The notes under the pieces were generated by a model that was not told the origin of the DNA, did not search any database, and saw only the letters and a program-made list of their open reading frames with translations. Positions 53,644 to 64,000 of a stretch of 64,000 bases of DNA are shown one piece after another (the first letter of the stretch is position 1; the number at the start of each line of letters is the position of its first letter). A program made the position numbers and the translations under genes. Source of the DNA: Acidovorax sp. GW101-3H11 (GTDB taxonomy: Bacteria; Pseudomonadota; Gammaproteobacteria; Burkholderiales; Burkholderiaceae_C); contig NZ_LUKZ01000009.1 in the NCBI RefSeq assembly GCF_001633105.1, positions 401,716 to 465,715 of the forward strand. Direction: 5' to 3'.

Positions 53644-54357
53644 TCAGAACGTGAAGCCGGATGGCTCAGGGAAGTTCACCAGGCGGGGCGCGATGGTGTC
53701 CCAAGGGGCCGTGGTTTCAAAGCGATCGCCGGTGCGGCGCGTCAGGGTGAAGCGCATCACAGGCTCACCACCCACGATGGCGCCCAGGCGGCCGCCGTCT
53801 TTCAGCAGCGCGAGCAGGGCGGCGGGCACTTCGGCCACCGAGCCGCTGAGCACGATCACATCGAAGGGGCCGTCCGGGATCGCATCGCGGGCGCCGTCGC
53901 CCTGGCGTACATCGGCGTTCTGGATACCGGCGTCGCGCAGGTTCTCGCGGGCCATTTCGGCGAGCTCGGGGTTGATTTCGAGCGACACCACACGCTCGGC
54001 GCGGTGGGCCAGCAGGGCGGCCATGTAACCCGAACCAGCGCCGATTTCGAGCACGCGGTCGGTCGCCTTGACCTGCAGGTCTTGCAGGATGCGCGCTTCC
54101 ACGCGAGGCTGCAGCATGCTGTGGCCCCGGCGCACGGCCTCTTCGGCGTCGCTGCCCAGCAGGGGCACTTCAATGTCCATGAACGCCATGCTGCGGTAGG
54201 CCGGGGGCACAAAGTCTTCGCGGCGCACCACGGCCAGCAACTCCAGCACGTCGAAATCCAGCACGTTCCAGGGACGGATCTGCTGCTCGATCATGTTGTA
54301 GCGGGCCTGGGCGACAGGGTCGCTGATGTTGGCGGACGTGTTCAGGGGCATGTTCAT
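53644..54357 (-). CDS. pcm: Protein-L-isoaspartate O-methyltransferase family protein
   Basis: Protein of 237 residues. It has RYNMIEQQIRPWNV, the S-adenosylmethionine site VLEIGAGSGYMAALLAHRAE and VVSLEINPELAEMA, plus GHSMLQPRVEARILQDL. It matches the Pcm family that repairs isoaspartyl residues; this subfamily is typical of betaproteobacteria and may act on another substrate. It lies 24 bp after the RND pump gene on the same strand. Confidence 0.85.
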   Translation of the reverse strand: MNMPLNTSANISDPVAQARYNMIEQQIRPWNVLDFDVLELLAVVRREDFVPPAYRSMAFMDIEVPLLGSDAEEAVRRGHSMLQPRVEARILQDLQVKATDRVLEIGAGSGYMAALLAHRAERVVSLEINPELAEMARENLRDAGIQNADVRQGDGARDAIPDGPFDVIVLSGSVAEVPAALLALLKDGGRLGAIVGGEPVMRFTLTRRTGDRFETTAPWDTIAPRLVNFPEPSGFTF

Positions 54358-54381
54358 GGAATATCTCCGTGGGGCGGGCGT

Positions 54382-57567
<3,186 letters not shown>

Positions 57568-57582
57568 GGCGGGGCGGGGCGC

Positions 57583-58761
57583 TCAGGGGGCCGTGCGGGA
57601 GGCGGCAGGCACAGCGGCAGCCGCAGCGGCCGCCCCGGCGGTAGACACAACCGTGCCCTCACGCAACTGGCCGATGCGGCCAGCAATCACGGGTGTGCCC
57701 ACAGGCACCCCTTCCACCGCCACCAGGGTCTGGCCGCCAACCACAGCGCGGGTGCCGGTCTTGACCTCGGTGTAGGCCACGCGGCCGTCTTTCAGTGTTT
57801 GCAGATACGGCGCGGGCTTGTCGGTGCGCACGGCATCGAGCGGCACGGCCAGCACATCGGCGCGGCCGGTGTCGAGCGTGCCTTGCACAAACAGGCCCTG
57901 GCGCAGGGGCGCTGCATTCTGGATTTGTTCCACGCGCAGGTACACCGGCACGGTGCGGCTGCCCATCTGGGCGCTGGGGTTGATGCGCACCACCGTGGCC
58001 GTCACCGGTGCGGGCATGCCTTCGACAGACAGTTGCGCCTTCTGGCCCACACGCACTGCCACGGAGTCGGCCGGGGGCAGCAGCGCCTCCAGCTCCAGGC
58101 GCGACAGGTCCACCACCTCGATGATGCGGGCGTCTACCGCCACGCGCTCGCCGGGCTGGGCCAGGCGCTGCGCCACCTGGCCGCTGATGGGGCTTTTGAG
58201 CACGGTGTCGTCCAGCGCCTTGCGCGCCACATCGGCCGCAGCCACGGCCGCCTGGTAGCTCGACTGGGCTGCCTCCAGGCTGGCCTGGGAGGTGACCAGC
58301 GCGGTGGACGAAATAAAGCCCTGGTCCACCAGCGCGCGGTTGTTGGTGTACTGGCGCTGGTTGATGTCCACCTGGGATTTGGCGGCATCGGCCTGCTGCT
58401 GCGCCTGGCGCAGGCGGGCGCGTGCCTCGGTGGGGTCGATGCGCGCGACCTCCTGGCCCACCTTCACGCTGTCGCCTTCTCGCACCGTGAGGCCCTGCAG
58501 CTCGCCGCCCACGCGGGCCTTGACCATCGCCGAATCCACCGCCCGCAGCGCGCCAGACACCGGCACGCCCAGCGGCAGGTTGACCTGCACCACCCGCAGC
58601 ACCTCGTCGGCGCCCAATTGCAGCGGCGCTGCCACGCGCTGCGCGGTAGCCTCGCTCAGGGCTTTTTGCTGCGCCTGCCGCGCGGCCATGGCGCGCCAGA
58701 CCCCACTGCCCACCAACACAACGGCGATGGCTGCCGCCATCCAGGGAATCCAGCGTTTCAT
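57583..58761 (-). CDS. RND efflux periplasmic adaptor (membrane-fusion protein)
   Basis: Protein of 392 residues. An N-terminal anchor (about 6-24) is followed by a lipoyl-type domain (VKARVGGELQGLTVREGDSV), an alpha-hairpin (LRQAQQQADAAKSQVDINQR) and a beta-barrel domain (LPPADSVAVRVGQKAQLSVE). It links the RND pump to the TolC duct. It lies 15 bp before the pump gene and 7 bp after the TetR-type regulator gene. Start chosen at ATG 58761 because the anchor begins there. Confidence 0.9.
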   Translation of the reverse strand: MKRWIPWMAAAIAVVLVGSGVWRAMAARQAQQKALSEATAQRVAAPLQLGADEVLRVVQVNLPLGVPVSGALRAVDSAMVKARVGGELQGLTVREGDSVKVGQEVARIDPTEARARLRQAQQQADAAKSQVDINQRQYTNNRALVDQGFISSTALVTSQASLEAAQSSYQAAVAAADVARKALDDTVLKSPISGQVAQRLAQPGERVAVDARIIEVVDLSRLELEALLPPADSVAVRVGQKAQLSVEGMPAPVTATVVRINPSAQMGSRTVPVYLRVEQIQNAAPLRQGLFVQGTLDTGRADVLAVPLDAVRTDKPAPYLQTLKDGRVAYTEVKTGTRAVVGGQTLVAVEGVPVGTPVIAGRIGQLREGTVVSTAGAAAAAAAVPAASRTAP

Positions 58762-58768
58762 GATCTGA

Positions 58769-59467
58769 TCAGACAGGGGTTGAAGAGGAGGGGGAGGGCG
58801 GGGTGGCACCGGGCCGCACACACAGCCCATGCAGGATGTTGTCGGCCTGCATCTCGATGTACTGCTCGGGCGTCATGCCCAAAGCATCGGGCACGCAGGC
58901 GCCCACCGAGTGCTTCCACATCATGAGGAAGATCATGGGGGCCAGCACCAGATACACGGCGTAGTCCAGGTTCACGGGGCGGAACTCACCCCGTGCAATG
59001 CCTCGTTCCAGAATGCGGCGGACCAGCGCCTGGCCCGGCAGAATGACTTCGTGCTGATAGAACTGCGCAATCTCGGGGAAGTTTTGCGCCTCGCTCAGCA
59101 TCAGCTTGGTGATGCCAGACGCCTTGGTGGCGCCAATGCGCTCCCACCAGACCTGGTAGCAATAACGCAGCACCTCGCTGGTGGTGCCCACAAAGCTTTC
59201 CAGCTCGTTGTTCCACTCGGCAAACCGACCCGCAATGTTCTCGCGCACCACGGCCTTGAAGAGTTCTTCCTTGCTGGGGAAATACAAAAACAGCGTGCCC
59301 TTGGACACCCCCGCCCGCGCAGCCACCTCGTCCACCCGTGTGGCGGCAAAGCCTTTTTCGACAAACAGGTCGAGCGCGGCCTCCAGCAGCTCGCCAGGGC
59401 GGGCTTCCTTGCGGCGCTCGCGCTTGGTGCCTGCGGCTGTCGAAGGGGAAGAGGGTGTGGGAGACAA
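58769..59467 (-). CDS. TetR/AcrR-family regulator of the efflux operon
   Basis: Protein of 232 residues. An N-terminal HTH (LLEAALDLFVEKGFAATRVD then EVAARAGVSKGTLFLYFPSK) is followed by a ligand-binding domain of the TetR_C type. It starts with TTG at 59467 on my reading. It should repress its own operon; a 14-bp palindrome ACTGACCGGTTAGT lies 17 bp upstream of its start codon. It precedes the adaptor gene by 7 bp. Confidence 0.9.
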   Translation of the reverse strand: MSPTPSSPSTAAGTKRERRKEARPGELLEAALDLFVEKGFAATRVDEVAARAGVSKGTLFLYFPSKEELFKAVVRENIAGRFAEWNNELESFVGTTSEVLRYCYQVWWERIGATKASGITKLMLSEAQNFPEIAQFYQHEVILPGQALVRRILERGIARGEFRPVNLDYAVYLVLAPMIFLMMWKHSVGACVPDALGMTPEQYIEMQADNILHGLCVRPGATPPSPSSSTPV

Positions 59468-59483
59468 GGTGTTTGAGTTAATG

Positions 59484-59497
59484 ACTGACCGGTTAGT
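59484..59497. promoter_or_regulatory. Likely operator of the TetR-type efflux regulator
   Basis: ACTGACCGGTTAGT is a near-perfect palindrome (ACTrACCGGTyAGT, 12 of 14 bases symmetric) just ahead of the regulator gene. Similar ACCGGT-centred palindromes are bound by AcrR-type regulators. It is also between the divergent msrA gene and this operon. Confidence 0.6.
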
Positions 59498-59569
59498 AAT
59501 GTAGCAAGCACGGGATGGGGCGTCAATTCATAATCAGGGGCCCTGTCTCCGTTTGAACCCGAGGACCCC

Positions 59570-60106
59570 ATGACTTTGCAAACCATCACCCTGGGCGGCG
59601 GCTGCTTCTGGTGCACCGAAGCCGTGTTTGACCGCGTGCGCGGCATCACCGACGTGGAAAGCGGCTACACCAACGGCCACACGCTGAACCCCAGCTACGA
59701 ACAGATCTGCCAGGGCGACACCGGCCACGCCGAGGTGGTGCGGCTGACGTTTGATGCCGACGAGATCAGCCTGGAAGAAATCCTGGAAATCTTCTTCCAC
59801 ACCCACGACCCCACCACCCTCAACCGCCAGGGCAACGACGTGGGCACGCAGTACCGCAGCGGCATCTATTACGAAGACCCTGCGCATGGCGACATTACCA
59901 ACACCATGGTCCGCCAGATGTCGCAGGACAAGCTGTTTGGCGCGCCCATCACCACCGAGGTGAAGCCGCTCACCAACTACAGCATGGCCGAGGCGTACCA
60001 CCAGGACTACTTCGCGAACCACCCCAACGCGGGGTACTGCGCGTTTGTGGTGGGGCCGAAGGTGGAGAAGTTCAGGAAGACGTTTGCGCGGTACTTACGC
60101 GATTGA
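59570..60106 (+). CDS. msrA: Peptide-methionine (S)-S-oxide reductase
   Basis: Protein of 178 residues with the MsrA signature GGGCFWCTEAVFDRVRG (catalytic Cys12) and HDPTTLNRQGNDVGTQYRSG, then LTNYSMAEAYHQDYFANHP. It reduces oxidised methionine in proteins, using thioredoxin. Length is normal. It is divergent from the efflux operon across the TetR-type operator. Confidence 0.94.
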   Translation: MTLQTITLGGGCFWCTEAVFDRVRGITDVESGYTNGHTLNPSYEQICQGDTGHAEVVRLTFDADEISLEEILEIFFHTHDPTTLNRQGNDVGTQYRSGIYYEDPAHGDITNTMVRQMSQDKLFGAPITTEVKPLTNYSMAEAYHQDYFANHPNAGYCAFVVGPKVEKFRKTFARYLRD

Positions 60107-60276
60107 ATTTCCTGACTACCATAGCCCATTTGCACTTTCACAAAGATTAATAATATTTACACCTCAAATATTCCTGAAGCCTACATTGAAAATCAATCAA
60201 ATTCCCTTTGCCTGCATTGCTTAATGAATCACAAATTATTTTTACTGGATGTTAATACTCTATTTTGCAAAATAGA
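60107..60276. other. AT-rich non-coding border
   Basis: From the end of msrA the base composition drops sharply (for example GATTAATAATATTTACACC). No gene, RNA or clear hairpin is visible. It marks the left edge of the AT-rich patch carrying the RelA/SpoT gene. Confidence 0.6.
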
Positions 60277-61368
60277 TTAATCCGCGCCACTTTGACTCAA
60301 CCCAAACTCAAGTATTTTATCTATTAGCATTGGGCGATCCTCGTCGGTGCCGATATTAAATTTGGTCAAATATTCTTCGATCGAAGTTTTGCTCTTGGTG
60401 CTGGCCGCGAGAACATATAAAAGATAAAAAATTCCAATACCGCGACTGACGGGGCCAAGCTCCTCTTCCACCCAGAGGGCCACAAATGCCGAAACAGCCT
60501 CAACTTCGCGTTGAGCGATGTGTTCTAGCTGCCCTATATTGGCAACCCCAAAGGAGTGGAGTCTTTCAACCAAAGTGTCCGCACGAAGGTCGTCTTGACT
60601 GCCTATACGCCCATTGCCAATGCTAAGGACCAATTGATCCAAGCGCTCGACATGGGAATCAATCTCGTACAACGCCCTAAAAGAGGCAAGATCAAGACTG
60701 ACGTCAGTTGGTGATTGAGAAATTTTCGCCGCAACCGTAGCTTCATATTCCTTCAATGTAACCCGAATATGACTAAATTCGTCGTCCGCTAATTCCAAGA
60801 GGCTTGCAACTCGTGCAAATCTACGCCGAATGTCTATTGGAACCCCAGCCGCAGATTTGTAACCTAGATCATGCTCTATTTCCGCCCATGCATGCTGAAG
60901 TATGGATCTAACCTGGATTTCACACTTTAGTCCTTGATATTTTGAATATTCTGATAAATTTGTTCTGGCGGCAGACAATTCGACAACATAGTGAAGTGAA
61001 CTATAGCCAAATCGTTCGGGCTCAATGTATTTTCGCTTATCGACAGAAGCGTTTGGATCGACCTGAAATTCGCGCTCAAGAACTTTGGCAATTCGATCAA
61101 CATCCCCGGCAAAGTATGTGGTGATGCGGATACCTGCGAGATCTGTTATTTCGGTGAGCAGATCGTAGGTTTTATCTGGCCGAGAGAGCTTTCCAGCAAG
61201 GCTTTCATAACTCTTGAACCGATGCGTGACTGTGTGAACTTGAATCCCCGAGGATCCGAGTAATGTAGTTATTAGTACTGAAAGCGTGGCCGTAAAATCA
61301 GAAAAAGTACCCTGAGATTTTTTGTACTGGTCCAACAGTTCCAACTGTCTTTGCATGCTAATAGTCAT
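60277..61368 (-). CDS. RelA/SpoT-type (p)ppGpp synthetase-domain protein, AT-rich
   Basis: Protein of 363 residues. Residues 45-180 are a RelA/SpoT synthetase domain: THRFKSYESLAGKL, ITDLAGIRI (Asp77, Arg81), PERFGYSSLHYVV (Tyr122, His126) and CEIQVRSILQHAWAEIEHDL (Glu150, Gln152, Arg154), all in their usual positions. The hydrolase domain of long Rel enzymes is missing. The C-terminal 180 residues are helical, with no domain I recognise. The gene is much richer in A+T than its neighbours, suggesting transfer. It could be a small alarmone synthetase, a toxic synthetase, or a phage-defence protein; no antitoxin gene is seen next to it. Start taken at ATG 61368. Confidence 0.72.
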   Translation of the reverse strand: MTISMQRQLELLDQYKKSQGTFSDFTATLSVLITTLLGSSGIQVHTVTHRFKSYESLAGKLSRPDKTYDLLTEITDLAGIRITTYFAGDVDRIAKVLEREFQVDPNASVDKRKYIEPERFGYSSLHYVVELSAARTNLSEYSKYQGLKCEIQVRSILQHAWAEIEHDLGYKSAAGVPIDIRRRFARVASLLELADDEFSHIRVTLKEYEATVAAKISQSPTDVSLDLASFRALYEIDSHVERLDQLVLSIGNGRIGSQDDLRADTLVERLHSFGVANIGQLEHIAQREVEAVSAFVALWVEEELGPVSRGIGIFYLLYVLAASTKSKTSIEEYLTKFNIGTDEDRPMLIDKILEFGLSQSGAD

Positions 61369-61510
61369 CTTCAATTGCCTATCTGTGCGTGGTATCCGAC
61401 CTGTCACCCCTAAGCTCCTCGGTGATTCTCGCCCATCCACTCAAACGGGCGAATCTCTTGTGTTGTTTTGTCTGCAGTAGCAATGACGCCCTTGGCCTAC
61501 GGAGTGTGCA

Positions 61511-61531
61511 TAATGCAACCCAATTGCGTTA
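61511..61531. promoter_or_regulatory. Zur/Fur-type operator before the Fur-family gene
   Basis: TAATGCAA and TTGCGTTA, separated by five bases, differ from perfect symmetry by one base. The element begins 50 bp upstream of the chosen start and has the size and A/T-flanked GCAA arms of a Zur-type box. It overlaps an alternative ATG at 61513, which argues against that start. Confidence 0.6.
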
Positions 61532-61560
61532 CGAGCCTTGCCTGGCCATCGCAGCTACTT

Positions 61561-62034
61561 ATGCCCGCCCCCGCCACTTCATCCCCGCCCTGGACACTCC
61601 CCCCCGGCATGCGCGCCACCCGCGCTACACGAGCGTTGGCGGCGGTCTACGAAACCAGGCCCGACGCGGCCCTGTCCGAACCCGAAGTCGAGGCGGCCTT
61701 GGTTGCAGCCGGTGTTGCGGTCAACAAAGTCACCGTCTACCGCATGCTCGACCGTTTTGCCGCCGCCGGGCTGCTGCACAAGCAGGTGGATACCGCCCGC
61801 GTCACCCGTTACGCGCGCGCGCCGCAGGGCGAGGAGGGCGCCGCACCCCGTTTTGAATGCGACGACTGCCACCGCCAGTTCCGTCTGTCGCAAGGCTCGG
61901 CCAAGGTGCAGAGCGCCCTCAAGCAGGTGCTGCAGGCCCTGGCCACTGCCGGGCACGAAAGCCTTGCGGTGGACATTGCCGTGCACGGGCGCTGTGCGGA
62001 ATGTGCCCACCCCACCGAGGGGGCTGCCGCATGA
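61561..62034 (+). CDS. Fur-family metalloregulator, probably Zur
   Basis: Protein of about 157 residues. The N-terminal winged helix has VAVNKVTVYRMLDRFAAAGL and LHKQVDTARVTRYA. The C-terminal part has FECDDCHRQFRL and HGRCAECAH: two CxxC pairs that make a structural zinc site. An operator-like palindrome overlaps its upstream region, suggesting autoregulation. Its stop overlaps the ABC ATPase gene (ATGA), so it is the first gene of a metal-linked ABC operon; zinc is the best guess. An alternative start at 61513 falls within the operator. Confidence 0.82.
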   Translation: MPAPATSSPPWTLPPGMRATRATRALAAVYETRPDAALSEPEVEAALVAAGVAVNKVTVYRMLDRFAAAGLLHKQVDTARVTRYARAPQGEEGAAPRFECDDCHRQFRLSQGSAKVQSALKQVLQALATAGHESLAVDIAVHGRCAECAHPTEGAAA

Positions 62035-62714
62035 TCCGCACCCGGGGGCTTTCCTATACCTACGCCACGGGCGGTGCCGCACCGCTGCGGTTTCCGGATG
62101 TGGATCTGCGCCAGGGCGGCACGCTGTTGCTGCGCGGGCGCTCGGGCACGGGCAAATCGACCTGGCTGGCGCTGATGGCGGGGCTGCGCGGTGCCAGCGG
62201 GGGCGACCTGTTTGTGGCGGGCACGCAGCTCGGCACGCAGCGCGGGGCCGAGATCGATGCCTGGCGTGCGCGCACCATCGGCTTTTTGCCGCAGAAGCTG
62301 TATCTAAGCAGCGCGCTCACGGTGGCCGACAACCTCGCGCTGGTCTACTTTGCAGCCGGGCTGCCGCGCGACGAAGCAGCTATCCACCGCGCACTCACCC
62401 AGGTGGGCGTGGCCGAGCTGGCCGCCCGCAAGCCGCACCAGCTCTCGGGCGGGCAGGCGCAGCGTGTGGCGCTGGCGCGGGCTGTGCTGCTGGCGCCGCA
62501 GGTGCTGCTGGCCGACGAGCCCACGGCCAGCCTGGACGACGAAGCCGCCGCCGACGCGCTGGCGCTGCTGCAGCGCAGCGCTGCCGCCTGCGACGCCAGC
62601 CTGATCATCGCCACCCACGACCAGCGCGTGGTGTTGGCCCTGGCCGGTGCGCAGACACTGGATTTGAATGAAATAGCGGCCTACCGCGCAACAGACGGGC
62701 GCGAGCAGCTATGA
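62031..62714 (+). CDS. ABC transporter ATP-binding protein (LolD/MacB-like)
   Basis: Protein of 227 residues. Walker A is GRSGTGKSTW, the signature is LSGGQAQRVALARA, Walker B is VLLADEPTASLD, and the switch is ATHDQR. It energises the permease encoded next. Starts at ATG overlapping the Fur-type stop, and its own stop overlaps the permease start. The last 15 or so codons are within a family repeat (DLNEIAAYRATDGREQL). Confidence 0.9.
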   Translation: MIRTRGLSYTYATGGAAPLRFPDVDLRQGGTLLLRGRSGTGKSTWLALMAGLRGASGGDLFVAGTQLGTQRGAEIDAWRARTIGFLPQKLYLSSALTVADNLALVYFAAGLPRDEAAIHRALTQVGVAELAARKPHQLSGGQAQRVALARAVLLAPQVLLADEPTASLDDEAAADALALLQRSAAACDASLIIATHDQRVVLALAGAQTLDLNEIAAYRATDGREQL

Positions 62715-62725
62715 AAAACATAGTA
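62661..62725 (+). repeat. Family repeat copy 8, spanning the ATPase stop and permease start
   Basis: GATTTGAATGAAATAGCGGCC, TACCGCGCAACAGACGGGCG, CGAGCAGCTATG, AAAAACATAGTAAAAC. The CTATG/CATAG stem surrounds the start codon of the permease. It supplies the end of the ATPase and the first five codons of the permease, with the ATGA overlap inside. Confidence 0.7.
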
Positions 62726-63946
62726 AAACTGGCCCACCTGTCCTGGCGCTACCTGTGGTCCCGGCCGCTGGCGGCGGTGCTCAACCTGCTGGTGCTCACG
62801 CTGGGCCTGGCCGCCATCACGCTGGTGCTGCTGGTGGCCACGCAGCTCGACAAGGCCTTTGAGCGCGACCTGGATGGCATCGACCTGGTGGTGGGCGCCA
62901 AGGGCAGCCCGCTGCAGCTGATCCTGGCGGGCGTGTTCCACATCGACGTGCCCACGGGCAACATCCCGCTGCAAGAAGTGCAGGCGTTGCAGAAGAACCC
63001 GCTGGTGGCGCAGGTCATCCCGCTGAGCCTGGGCGACAGCTACCAGGGCTTTCGCATCGTGGGCACCACGCCCGACTATGTGGCGCACTACGGGGCCACG
63101 CTGGCCGAGGGCGCGCTGTGGCAGCAGCCCATGGACGCGGTGCTGGGCGCCAGCGTGGCGCGTGGCATTGTCAAAAGCAGCCATGCCGGTGCGCCGCTGG
63201 TGGGCGCCACCTTTGTCGGCAGCCACGGGCTGGGTGGGGGAGGGCACGCGCATGGCAACCACCCCTACCGCGTGAGCGGCGTGCTCGCGCCCTGCGGCTG
63301 TGTGCTCGACCGGCTCATCCTCACCAGCACCGAATCGGTCTGGATGGTGCACGAGACCGCCACGGCCAACGATGCGGAAGACCTGGAAATCATGAAGCAG
63401 GAGCGCGAGGTGACCGTGGCCCTGGTGCGCTACCGCACGCCCATGGCGGCCGTCACGCTGCCGCGCCAGGTCAACAGCGGCACATCCATGCAGGCGGCGG
63501 CGCCCGCCATTGAGGTCACGCGCCTGCTGCGCTTGCTGGGGGTGGGGGCCGATGTGCTGCGTGCCTTTGGCGGCGTGCTGCTGGCGGTGGCCGCGCTCAG
63601 TGTGTTCATTGCACTGTGGAACGCCGTGCGCGAGCGCCGCGCCGACCTGGCCATGCTGCGCATGCTGGGCGCGCCGCCCGGCCGCGTGGCGGGGCTGGTG
63701 CTGTGGGAGGCGCTGTGGCTGGCTGCGCTGGCTTCTGCTCTGGGGCTGCTGCTGGGCCATGGCCTGGCGCATGGCCTGGGTTGGGCGCTGCAGGCACAGG
63801 GGCTGTTGCCCGTTACCGGCCTTATCTGGCTGCCCGCCGAGGCGGGTGTGCCGCTGCTGGCCGCCGGTGTGGCAGCGCTGGCGGCCTTGCTGCCTGCCAT
63901 GCAGGCCTACCGCACCGACGTGGCCGACCTGTTGAGTCAGCCCTGA
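62711..63946 (+). CDS. FtsX/MacB-like ABC permease with His-rich loop
   Basis: Protein of 411 residues. An N-terminal helix (about 20-42) is followed by a large periplasmic domain and three C-terminal helices (about 285-400; GVLLAVAALSVFIALWNAV, VRERRADLAMLRMLGAPPGR). It has a glycine/histidine-rich loop HGLGGGGHAHGNH at about 176-188, a plausible metal-binding site. With a Fur-type regulator and ATPase it resembles the zrg-type zinc-uptake gene sets known in Vibrio. Downstream genes lie beyond the window edge. Confidence 0.82.
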   Translation: MKNIVKLAHLSWRYLWSRPLAAVLNLLVLTLGLAAITLVLLVATQLDKAFERDLDGIDLVVGAKGSPLQLILAGVFHIDVPTGNIPLQEVQALQKNPLVAQVIPLSLGDSYQGFRIVGTTPDYVAHYGATLAEGALWQQPMDAVLGASVARGIVKSSHAGAPLVGATFVGSHGLGGGGHAHGNHPYRVSGVLAPCGCVLDRLILTSTESVWMVHETATANDAEDLEIMKQEREVTVALVRYRTPMAAVTLPRQVNSGTSMQAAAPAIEVTRLLRLLGVGADVLRAFGGVLLAVAALSVFIALWNAVRERRADLAMLRMLGAPPGRVAGLVLWEALWLAALASALGLLLGHGLAHGLGWALQAQGLLPVTGLIWLPAEAGVPLLAAGVAALAALLPAMQAYRTDVADLLSQP

Positions 63947-64000
63947 TGCGCCCTTCGAGCTCTGACCACCCTCAACCCTCTACCAACTCCAGCTGAAAGT
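63947..64000. other. Window edge after the permease gene
   Basis: The last 54 bases hold no open frame of useful length; an ATG at 63946 meets a stop after 16 codons. The next gene of the operon, if any, starts outside the window. Confidence 0.6.

Noticed and set aside
60277-61368. Complete type II toxin-antitoxin pair around the RelA/SpoT gene
   Set aside because: No small partner gene with a ribosome-binding site is visible on either strand next to it; the AT-rich flanks appear non-coding.
63946-63996. Short gene after the permease
   Set aside because: Only 16 codons with no conserved feature; probably not translated.

Overview
This 64-kb window is GC-rich, densely coded chromosomal DNA that looks like a betaproteobacterium of the family Comamonadaceae (Acidovorax-like). 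Grounds: the codon use and G+C; a Bug-type tricarboxylate substrate-binding protein; a propionate-CoA ligase with a chrBA chromate operon beside it; and at least eight copies of an approximately 65-bp interspersed repeat that ends in GCTAT...ATAGC, a type I associate with this family. I see no rRNA, tRNA, CRISPR array, transposase or prophage gene. One clearly AT-rich, probably acquired patch lies at about 60.1-61.5 kb.

Layout. 0-5 kb: RNA-methyltransferase-like protein, flavodoxin, a PAS/GGDEF membrane protein with a damaged GGDEF motif, and an EVE-domain protein. 5.4-9.3 kb: an OmpR-type two-component system divergent from a small lipoprotein, with tandem TTCAT half-sites between them, then a DUF3592 membrane protein. 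9.3-12 kb: an adaptive-response operon, ada / Oxygenase-NA / alkB. 12-18.7 kb: a leftward run of PepSY protein, cytochrome b, response regulator, kinase, outer-membrane barrel and an SNF2 helicase. 18.8-25 kb: EamA exporter, Lrp and LuxR regulators, DUF3237 protein, Bug receptor and a lipoprotein tannase-family esterase. 25-29 kb: small membrane and secreted proteins, a class III cyclase homologue, an NlpC/P60 peptidase and a PQQ-type sugar dehydrogenase. 29-32.3 kb: an AMP-phosphorylase-like protein coupled to a PRPP-synthetase-like protein, then an isochorismatase-fold hydrolase. 32.4-36 kb: chromate operon chrB-chrA plus a superoxide dismutase-rhodanese fusion. 36-42.4 kb: prpE, a degenerate cyclase-like protein and a 1278-residue PAS/GGDEF/EAL protein. 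42.5-45.7 kb: a second alkylation-repair operon (AdaN-AlkA fusion, ogt, EamA). 45.8-51.9 kb: phosphohexomutase, nitrilase-family hydrolase, waaA and another GGDEF/EAL protein. 51.9-59.5 kb: tetR, RND efflux adaptor and pump, pcm, rhodanese and a TolC-like channel. 59.6-64 kb: msrA, a lone AT-rich RelA/SpoT synthetase, then a Fur-family regulator with an ABC ATPase and permease, cut off at the window edge.

Themes. Two separate alkylation-damage loci cover direct methyl transfer, oxidative demethylation and base excision. Three multidomain c-di-GMP proteins and two two-component systems show heavy signalling investment. The points I consider most worth following are the ChrC-ChrE type fusion, the nucleotide-salvage pair with archaeal-type features, the orphan alarmone-synthetase gene, the apparent Zur-controlled ABC operon, and the use of the family repeat as coding sequence in several genes, where it supplies a signal peptide, an in-frame insertion in WaaA, and the end and start of two adjacent ABC genes.
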